DNA from: Bacteroidetes bacterium UBA2322
GTDB lineage: Bacteria; Bacteroidota; Bacteroidia; Chitinophagales; UBA2359
NCBI GenBank assembly: GCA_002345145.1
Contig: DDVC01000217.1
Location: forward strand, 1 to 11,171
Direction: 5' to 3'
Length of the DNA: 11,171 bases
The position numbers and the translations under genes are program-made. A model generated the notes under the pieces. It was given only the letters and a program-made list of their open reading frames with translations. It had not been told where the DNA came from and did no database searches. This document shows, piece by piece, positions 6,618 through 11,171 of this stretch. Positions within the stretch are counted from its first letter, which is position 1. Every line of letters starts with the position of its first letter.

Positions 6618-8714
6618 TTAGTTAAGTTCTAAGGATACTACATCACCTTTTCTACAACGCGCCCCCCACGAGGGCTGCTGTCCTGCCACTTTACCATATC
6701 CCGAAAATTTAACTTTCAGCCCTTGCGATTCAAGGAGGTAAATGGCATCGCGAAGCCCCATGCCCATTACATTAGGCACAATGTTGTCTATAATTTTCAT
6801 GCTTTTAAGGGTGAGGCTTTGGTCTTTCCATTCGGCAACAGCCCAGTCGAAATCATCAGGGGCAGCAGAAGCGGTAAAACCCAAATTTTGGTAAATGGTT
6901 TCAAGGTCTTTTTTATTGCCGCTTCGGGCAATAGGTGGTTTGGTGTTGGCAGATTTTGCTTTATCGGGTTGATTGATGGGAGGGTGAGATTTGATTTTAG
7001 AGGAGTAGTACTTTTCAACAATATCTTTAAAAACCGGTGCAGCCACCTGTCCGCCATAATATTCGCCCGATGTAGGCGATTTAATAACCACTATGCAGGA
7101 GTATTCGGGCTGTTCGGCAGGAAAGAAACCGGCAATAGAGGCTTGGTAAACCGGTTTGTAGCCTTTATCTTCTTTGGCAATACGGGCGGTGCCGGTTTTA
7201 CAGGCAACAGAAAAATTAGGGTTGTAAATGCTTTTGGCAGTACCGCGCTCTACTACGCCTTTCATTATTTGTCGCACTTTTTGGGCGGTAGATTTTTTGC
7301 ATATTTGTTTTTTTAGTACTGTGGGTTTGGTGCGTTTTATCTCGGTATTAATATCTTTAACACTGTTTACCAAATAGGGCTGCATCATTACTCCGTCGTT
7401 AGCAATGGCATTAAAAAAGGTGAGCATTTGGAGTGGGGTAAGTTCTACTTCATACCCTATCGACATTTGGGTTAGGGTAATACCGCTCCAGTCTTTATCG
7501 GTAGGTTTTTTTACCAGCGGATTAGGTTCGCCCTGAATATCAATGTTAGAGGGTTGGGTTAAACCCATGCGGTCTAAGGCGGCAATAAATTCGGTTGGGG
7601 TTGAGCGGTAAAACTGGTCAACTAATTTAGAGATACCAATATTTGAAGAAATTTCAATGGCTTTTGTAACGGTAATGGAGTCATAAGGATAGTAAGAGGC
7701 ATCTTGCATCCACTGGTCGTAATACTTTTTTTTGCCACCTTCTATGTTTACAATGGTAGTATCGGTAATAAAACCGGCATCGAGCAGGGCGGTAAGGGCG
7801 GCAATTTTAAAAGTAGAGCCCGGGTCGCTCTTTTCGCCTATGGCATAGTTGAATTCTTCGGTGTATTCGCCGTTTGCATTTAAGCCTAAGTTGGCTATGG
7901 CTTTAATTTTACCGGTTTTTACTTCCATAACAATAGCGCAGCCGTGGTCGGCTTTGTAGCGGTATAAGGCATTGCGCAGGGATTGGTCTAAAATATCTTG
8001 AAGATTTATATCTAAGTTAGTATATACATCTTTGCCGTTTTTGGGTTCAGCGCCTCCCTCGTCAAAAAGAGGCACCCACGTACTGGCATTTATTTTATAC
8101 ATAGACCGGGTTACCTGCGTTCCTCGGAGGTAGCCGTCTTGGGCGGCTTCTATGCCTATGGGTTGTGCATTTTCTCTCACATACCCAATAGTGCGTCTTG
8201 CCAACATGCCAAACGGCTGTTCTCTCTTGGTGCGATTTTCTAATATAAGTCCTCCCTTAAATTTTCCGTGTTTCAGAATCGGAAATGTGCGAATAACGGG
8301 TAAATCGGTGTAATCTAAATTGCTTTTTACCAATAAATAGGCATTTTGCGGTGGTTTTCTGCCGCCGGCAAGTAAATTAAGGTACTCCTGTTTTGGTTTA
8401 TCTTTAAAGTAAGATGCTAAACTGGCGGCAAGGGTATCTAACTGTGCTGCCAAACTATCGCTCAACACGCGCATATCCATACGCAAGTCAAAAAAGGGCA
8501 GAGAGGTAGCTAATAGTCTGCCGTCTTCGGCATATATATTACCCCTTTCACCTTCTATGGTATCCATGCGGGTAATGCTTGCGCTTTGCTGACGTAGAGA
8601 ATCACCCTCGTAAATCTGGATTTTAAAACCCATACCAATAATGAGCAAAGCAAACCCGCATAGTAACAGGAATACTAAGTTTACTCGCCAGCTTATGTCG
8701 CGTTTGATGCTCAT
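6618..8714 (-). CDS. ftsI: FtsI (PBP3-type), septal peptidoglycan transpeptidase with C-terminal PASTA domain
   Basis: This 698-residue class B penicillin-binding protein cross-links septal peptidoglycan and is the usual partner of FtsW. A short basic tail precedes one membrane anchor at about 11-30. The dimerisation domain opens with ERGNIYAEDGRLLAT (56-70). The transpeptidase domain carries all three active-site motifs: STFK at 300-303 (S300 the acylated serine), SSN at 356-358 and KTGT at 506-509. A Lys/Pro-rich linker (about 573-605) leads to a PASTA domain (about 645-698) containing VPNVMGMGLRDAIYLLES. The single C-terminal PASTA domain is common in Bacteroidota FtsI. The start is ATG at 8712-8714; a heptamer array begins 6 bp upstream of it, and no Shine-Dalgarno sequence is visible. 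FtsI is preferred over PBP2 (MrdA) because of the dcw context and the PASTA domain. Confidence 0.95.
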   Translation of the reverse strand: MSIKRDISWRVNLVFLLLCGFALLIIGMGFKIQIYEGDSLRQQSASITRMDTIEGERGNIYAEDGRLLATSLPFFDLRMDMRVLSDSLAAQLDTLAASLASYFKDKPKQEYLNLLAGGRKPPQNAYLLVKSNLDYTDLPVIRTFPILKHGKFKGGLILENRTKREQPFGMLARRTIGYVRENAQPIGIEAAQDGYLRGTQVTRSMYKINASTWVPLFDEGGAEPKNGKDVYTNLDINLQDILDQSLRNALYRYKADHGCAIVMEVKTGKIKAIANLGLNANGEYTEEFNYAIGEKSDPGSTFKIAALTALLDAGFITDTTIVNIEGGKKKYYDQWMQDASYYPYDSITVTKAIEISSNIGISKLVDQFYRSTPTEFIAALDRMGLTQPSNIDIQGEPNPLVKKPTDKDWSGITLTQMSIGYEVELTPLQMLTFFNAIANDGVMMQPYLVNSVKDINTEIKRTKPTVLKKQICKKSTAQKVRQIMKGVVERGTAKSIYNPNFSVACKTGTARIAKEDKGYKPVYQASIAGFFPAEQPEYSCIVVIKSPTSGEYYGGQVAAPVFKDIVEKYYSSKIKSHPPINQPDKAKSANTKPPIARSGNKKDLETIYQNLGFTASAAPDDFDWAVAEWKDQSLTLKSMKIIDNIVPNVMGMGLRDAIYLLESQGLKVKFSGYGKVAGQQPSWGARCRKGDVVSLELN

Positions 8715-8720
8715 TTTTTA

Positions 8721-8807
8721 GTTAGGAGTTAGGAGTTAGGAGTGAAGAGACGCACGGCCGTGCGTCTGTACTGTTAGGAGTTAGGAGTTAGGAGTTAGGA
8801 GTTAGGA
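8721..8807. repeat. Heptamer array GTTAGGA, 3 + 5 units, interrupted by a palindrome (ftsL-ftsI gap)
   Basis: Three perfect GTTAGGA units (8721-8741) and five more (8773-8807) flank an unrelated 31-bp segment holding a perfect palindrome. All eight units are identical, unlike the mixed arrays at 4992-5082 and 10153-10243. Such uniformity suggests recent expansion. The array begins 6 bp upstream of the ftsI ATG. Confidence 0.93.
8748..8767. repeat. Perfect 20-bp palindrome inside the heptamer array
   Basis: AGACGCACGGCCGTGCGTCT equals its own reverse complement. As RNA it could form an 8-bp stem with a GGCC loop. No T-run follows on either strand, so it is not a typical intrinsic terminator. 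A diverged partial copy lies at 11121-11139. From memory, palindromes of this GAGACGCACGGCCGTGCGTCTC type are dispersed in several Bacteroidota and cyanobacterial genomes; this was not checked. Confidence 0.8.
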
Positions 8808-8859
8808 GATTTTAAAGAGAAGAAGAATGGTTGCAGCATACTATATATCATCTACTCAC

Positions 8860-9216
8860 TTACCGGGGCATTACTATTTTTTTGGGTGGTTCTTTAAGTT
8901 CTTCTAATCCCAGTGGTGTTACTAAGCGCACCACTTCGGTTTGTTTGCTGCGAGTCATCAGTTTGGTTTTAGCAGTTATGTATTGCCAACGAAGCTCTTT
9001 CAGTTCTTTTTCAAGGGTGTTAATTTGGCGCATGTTTCTCTCTGCCAGTCGGGTATTAGCAATATAAATAATGGCAATAAAAGCCAAAAAAAAGATGTAT
9101 CTAAGGTTGTTGGCAATAAGTGCACGCTCATCTACCTCCTGACCGCTTAAAATGAGTGATTTTAAACGGTAGAGCCAGTAGTTAGCCAAGCCCGATATGC
9201 CTTTACTTTTGGTCAT
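8860..9216 (-). CDS. ftsL: FtsL-like division protein (small single-pass membrane protein)
   Basis: This 118-residue protein has the FtsL layout: a cytoplasmic N-terminal tail, one membrane segment at about 39-54 (YIFFLAFIAIIYIA), then a charged extracytoplasmic helix likely to form a coiled coil (about 57-90, ERNMRQINTLEKELKEL). FtsL proteins are poorly conserved, so the call rests mainly on topology, length and position between rsmH and ftsI, which is where FtsL is encoded in dcw clusters. It would join the FtsQ-FtsB-FtsL complex that activates FtsW and FtsI. The N-terminal tail of about 38 residues is fairly long. The ATG at 9214-9216 lies 5 bp after the rsmH stop, so the two are probably translationally coupled. 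No catalytic motif is expected or seen. Confidence 0.82.
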   Translation of the reverse strand: MTKSKGISGLANYWLYRLKSLILSGQEVDERALIANNLRYIFFLAFIAIIYIANTRLAERNMRQINTLEKELKELRWQYITAKTKLMTRSKQTEVVRLVTPLGLEELKEPPKKIVMPR

Positions 9217-9221
9217 TGAGG

Positions 9222-10145
9222 TTATTCAGCAGTTGGTTTTTTTTCGGCAATGCGCATTTTAGCGCTGCTTGCTTTGGGGTTTTGGTTAATTTCGGAAAGG
9301 GTAGGGGTAATAATTTTTTTGTTTACCGCTTTAAGCGGCACGTAGCTGTTGCCGTACATATCGGTTTGGGGAACACCATCGGTACTGCCGGTTTTAATGT
9401 AGTTTTTTACCAAGCGGTCTTCTACTGAGTGGTAGCTGATTACTACCAATCTGCCGCCGGGCATTAGTAGCCGGGCGCTTTGTTCCAGCAGCTCTTTCAG
9501 CGCTTGCTCCTCTTGGTTTACCTCCATGCGCAGAGCCTGAAATACGCGGGCAAAGTACTGTGGGTATTTACCTATTACAAATGGCTCGGCTAAAACAAGG
9601 AGTTGTTTTACCGTTTCTATGGGTCGTTTTTGCCTTTCTTGCGTTATTGCTCCCGATAATTTTCGGGCATTGGGTATATCGCCATACGTTTCAAAAATAT
9701 GGGTAAGCTCTTGCTGTGTGTAGCGATTCAGCACTTCGGTGGCGCTCAGCTCTGCTTCGGTATTCATGCGCATATCTAACCATTCATCGGCAAAACGGAT
9801 AGAAAACCCTCTTCCGGGCGAGTTAAACTGGTGCCACGATACGCCTAAATCTGCCAAAATACCATTTGCCTGCCCGATGCCGTACATGCGTAAAAAACGG
9901 GTAATGTACTTAAAGTTTTGCTGTACAAGGGTAAACCGAGGGTCGGACAAAGCATTTTGCAAAGCGTCTTCGTCTTGGTCAAAGGCAATTAACCTGCCCC
10001 CTTCGCCCAGCCGGTTTAATATGGCTTGCGAGTGCCCGCCACCCCCAAAGGTTACATCTACATAAGTGCCGTTAGGCGCTATTTGCAGCGCTTCTACAGC
10101 CTCTTGCAGCAGTACGGGTTGGTGATATGTTTGCGGGAAAGACAC
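9222..10145 (-). CDS. rsmH: RsmH, 16S rRNA m4C1402 N4-methyltransferase
   Basis: RsmH (formerly MraW) is an S-adenosylmethionine-dependent methyltransferase acting on the N4 of C1402 in 16S rRNA. Its 307 residues match the family. Visible motifs are HQPVLLQEAVEAL (8-20), the SAM loop YVDVTFGGGGHS (28-39), FDQDEDAL (55-62), LADLGVSWHQ (98-107), GRGFSIRFADEWLDMRM (111-127), FQALRMEVNQE and GGRLVVISYHSVEDR near the C-terminus. The start is GTG at 10143-10145. No ATG is available upstream because the leader is a heptamer array carrying stop codons in every frame, and HQPVLLQEAV sits at the usual distance. It follows mraZ, as in most dcw clusters, and is separated from ftsL by only 5 bp. Confidence 0.96.
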   Translation of the reverse strand: MSFPQTYHQPVLLQEAVEALQIAPNGTYVDVTFGGGGHSQAILNRLGEGGRLIAFDQDEDALQNALSDPRFTLVQQNFKYITRFLRMYGIGQANGILADLGVSWHQFNSPGRGFSIRFADEWLDMRMNTEAELSATEVLNRYTQQELTHIFETYGDIPNARKLSGAITQERQKRPIETVKQLLVLAEPFVIGKYPQYFARVFQALRMEVNQEEQALKELLEQSARLLMPGGRLVVISYHSVEDRLVKNYIKTGSTDGVPQTDMYGNSYVPLKAVNKKIITPTLSEINQNPKASSAKMRIAEKKPTAE

Positions 10146-10152
10146 TTTAGGA

Positions 10153-10243
10153 GTGATGAGTTATGAGTTAGGAGTTATGAGTTATGAGTTAGGAGTGATG
10201 AGTGATGAGTTATGAGTTAGGAGTTAGGAGTTAGGAGTTATGA
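10153..10243. repeat. Tandem heptamer array, 13 units (GTTAGGA/GTTATGA/GTGATGA), mraZ-rsmH gap
   Basis: Thirteen contiguous 7-bp units fill exactly 91 bp, the same number as the murE-mraY array. The plus-strand order is GTGATGA, GTTATGA, GTTAGGA, GTTATGA x2, GTTAGGA, GTGATGA x2, GTTATGA, GTTAGGA x3 and GTTATGA. A related TTTAGGA (10146-10152) touches the rsmH GTG start. On the transcript the 91 nt contain no G at all. Confidence 0.95.
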
Positions 10244-10266
10244 TTGGGTTTAGTACCAAATACCGA

Positions 10267-10725
10267 CTATTGAGAATTGGTTTTGCTGCCCATTATATTG
10301 CCGGCAAGGGTGGCAAATTTGGCGGCATCTATGTTCATAATGCTGTCATATATATCGGGCGACCAGATTTCAATGCGGTTAAAATAGCCTAATAAAATCA
10401 CATCGGTTTCAATGTTTGCGTAATCCATTAAGCGCTTTGGCAGTAAAATGCGGCTGCTGCCGTCAAACATTACCTCTGTAGCGCCTCTGAAAAACTGACG
10501 CAAAAATGTTCTCTCCTCTTCGTTATACAAGTTCAGTATTTCTAATTCGCGGGTTACTCGTTCCCATTCGGGCAAAGTATAGAGCGTAAGGCACTTTTCT
10601 ATGCCTCGGTTTACCACAAAGCCGCTGTTGTTTTCAGCCGGCATTTGTTTTACAAACCGTACAGGCATAGCAAGCCGCCCTTTAGGGTCTATTTTACATT
10701 CTATTTCGCCTAAAAATCCGCTCAT
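10267..10725 (-). CDS. mraZ: MraZ, transcriptional regulator of the dcw operon
   Basis: MraZ is a ring-forming DNA-binding protein that binds repeats upstream of its own gene and controls the dcw operon; in E. coli it represses it. The 152 residues hold the expected two SpoVT/AbrB-like halves. The first carries DPKGRLAMP (13-21) and the second DGSSRILLP (88-96), both versions of the family DxxGRxxxP-type signature. The ATG at 10723-10725 gives the standard N-terminus MSGFLGEIECKID. It is the first gene of the cluster, and a four-repeat MraZ operator ends 39 bp upstream of the start codon, so autoregulation is very likely. The 121-bp gap to rsmH is nearly all heptamer repeats. Confidence 0.96.
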   Translation of the reverse strand: MSGFLGEIECKIDPKGRLAMPVRFVKQMPAENNSGFVVNRGIEKCLTLYTLPEWERVTRELEILNLYNEEERTFLRQFFRGATEVMFDGSSRILLPKRLMDYANIETDVILLGYFNRIEIWSPDIYDSIMNIDAAKFATLAGNIMGSKTNSQ

Positions 10726-10762
10726 AACTTAGCTATACACCTATTAACGTGTAGTTTGGGCG

Positions 10763-10770
10763 TAAAGTTA
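10763..10770 (-). promoter_or_regulatory. Candidate -7 promoter element for mraZ
   Basis: The minus strand reads TAACTTTA, one base from the Bacteroidota -7 consensus TAnnTTTG. It overlaps the fourth MraZ repeat, so bound MraZ would be expected to block it. A start of transcription near 10757 would give a leader of about 30 nt. No convincing -33 TTG lies at the right spacing, so this remains a guess. Confidence 0.25.
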
Positions 10771-10804
10771 CCACATTTTTACACTTTGCCCCACTTTTTC
10801 CCAC
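10765..10804 (-). promoter_or_regulatory. MraZ operator (MraZ box), four 10-bp-phased repeats
   Basis: On the minus strand four consecutive 10-bp units each begin with GTG: GTGGGAAAAA, GTGGGGCAAA, GTGTAAAAAT and GTGGTAACTT. Known MraZ boxes are TGGGN repeats spaced by 5 nt, which gives the same 10-bp period. Position, phase and core therefore all match. The first two units are strong, the third is degenerate (GTGT) and the fourth is partial. Confidence 0.88.
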
Positions 10805-10876
10805 AAAAAGTGTTTTTTTCTTTTAAATACATCATTTTGGAGGTGCAGGCTTATTGCTGAGGCGGTACTAAAACTA

Positions 10877-10909
10877 AAAAGGCAACGCGGTTGTAGCCGG
10901 TTGCCTTTT
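10877..10909. terminator. Bidirectional intrinsic terminator upstream of the dcw promoter
   Basis: An inverted repeat pairs AAAAGGCAAC (10877-10886) with GTTGCCTTTT (10900-10909). An inner CGGT/GCCG stem follows after one bulged G, with a TGTA loop. A T-run follows the stem on both strands: TTTT on plus, and TTTTT then AGTTTTAG on minus. It would stop minus-strand transcripts from the upstream neighbour about 70 bp before the MraZ operator, and any plus-strand transcripts. Confidence 0.75.
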
Positions 10910-11146
10910 AGGTAAGTGATGGTTATGTGGGGTTTATGTTTTATTCTCACATGCCGTACCCTATTTTTCAACTTTTTGTAATTATATTTTTGCAATGGGA
11001 ACTGTACTGATAACGCGAGGTTGGAGTTAAAATTTGCATAGAGAGCTTATGCCGGTTAGCTTTGATAAATGGTAGATAGTATATGGTAGTGGTACTAAAC
11101 CCATTCGCAATTCATAGCAGTACGGACTTGCGTCTCTACACCTAAC
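10910..11146. other. Intergenic region without a supported gene
   Basis: No reading frame with recognisable protein character was found on either strand. With the terminator, operator and mraZ leader it forms a gene-free stretch of about 420 bp. It holds an A/T-rich segment near 10970-10992 and a diverged copy of the palindromic element (11121-11139). TATTTTTG at 10985-10992 on plus fits a -7 box by chance-level matching but has no gene downstream. Confidence 0.6.
11121..11139. repeat. Diverged half of the palindromic element
   Basis: This stretch matches 8753-8771 at 15 of 19 positions, including the shared core TGCGTCT and the ending TAC. The left arm is no longer complementary, so it looks like a decayed copy of the element found in the ftsL-ftsI gap. 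Confidence 0.4.
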
Positions 11147-11171
11147 CTACCGCACCACCGCCACCTTGCCC
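11147..11171 (-). CDS. Possible C-terminal codons of an upstream gene (partial)
   Basis: In one minus-strand frame the window begins with codons for GKVAVVR followed by TAG (11147-11149). Many Bacteroidota proteins secreted by the type IX system end in a short beta-strand of this kind: Gly, Lys, several valines and a final basic residue. Seven residues cannot prove a gene. The downstream terminator on the same strand fits one ending here. Confidence 0.25.

Noticed and set aside
6797..7057. 86-codon minus-strand frame inside ftsI
   Set aside because: It is an out-of-frame overlap of the ftsI linker region with no start context or domain of its own.
6723..7316. 197-codon plus-strand open frame inside ftsI
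   Set aside because: It lies wholly antisense to the ftsI transpeptidase and linker region, where all family motifs are in the minus-strand frame. The same applies to the other plus-strand frames antisense to murG, ftsW, murD, mraY, murE, ftsL and rsmH.
8748..8767. Intrinsic terminator between ftsL and ftsI
   Set aside because: The hairpin has no T-run after it on either strand, and ftsI is expected to be in the same operon.
10985..10992. Rightward promoter (TATTTTTG)
   Set aside because: It fits TAnnTTTG but lies in A/T-rich DNA, lacks a spaced -33 TTG and has no plus-strand gene downstream.
10768..10995. 75-codon minus-strand open frame upstream of mraZ
   Set aside because: It runs across the hairpin terminator and the MraZ operator, has no recognisable domain and is rich in basic residues from A/T-rich DNA. 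The regulatory reading explains the region better.

Overview
The window is most of a dcw (division and cell wall) gene cluster from a member of the Bacteroidota. All nine recognisable genes lie on the minus strand, so the operon reads from right to left: mraZ, rsmH, ftsL-like, ftsI, murE, mraY, murD, ftsW and murG, with murG running off the left edge. Four things point to Bacteroidota. The gene order has no murF between murE and mraY. FtsI ends in a single PASTA domain. FtsW and MraY carry sequence signatures I associate with that phylum. Most starts have an A/T-rich leader with no Shine-Dalgarno sequence. MurE has the DNPR motif, so the peptidoglycan should be of the meso-diaminopimelate type. 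I cannot name the genus.

Layout from the promoter end (right) to the left: 11147-11171 may be the last codons of an upstream minus-strand gene. 10910-11146 is non-coding, with a diverged copy of a palindromic repeat. 10877-10909 is a two-way hairpin terminator that insulates the cluster. 10765-10804 is a clear MraZ operator of four 10-bp-phased repeats just upstream of mraZ. The genes follow. rsmH and ftsL are 5 bp apart; the other gaps are 25-145 bp.

The genes form one programme. MraZ is the cluster's transcription factor and RsmH methylates 16S rRNA. MurE, MraY, MurD and MurG build lipid II, acting in the order MurD, MurE, MraY, MurG. FtsW (glycan polymerase) and FtsI (transpeptidase), with the FtsL-like protein, insert it at the septum. 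murC, ftsQ, ftsA and ftsZ would be expected beyond the left edge.

No unknown gene system is visible. The unusual content is in the gaps and gene starts. Three gaps (mraZ-rsmH, ftsL-ftsI, murE-mraY) are filled with tandem 7-bp repeats that end 6-8 nt before the next start codon. Two of these arrays have exactly 13 units (91 bp each). A second 7-bp family runs across the murE stop codon. A 20-bp perfect palindrome interrupts the third array. murD has no ATG, GTG or TTG at the position its conserved N-terminus requires; an ATC is there instead. Three other genes start with GTG or TTG.
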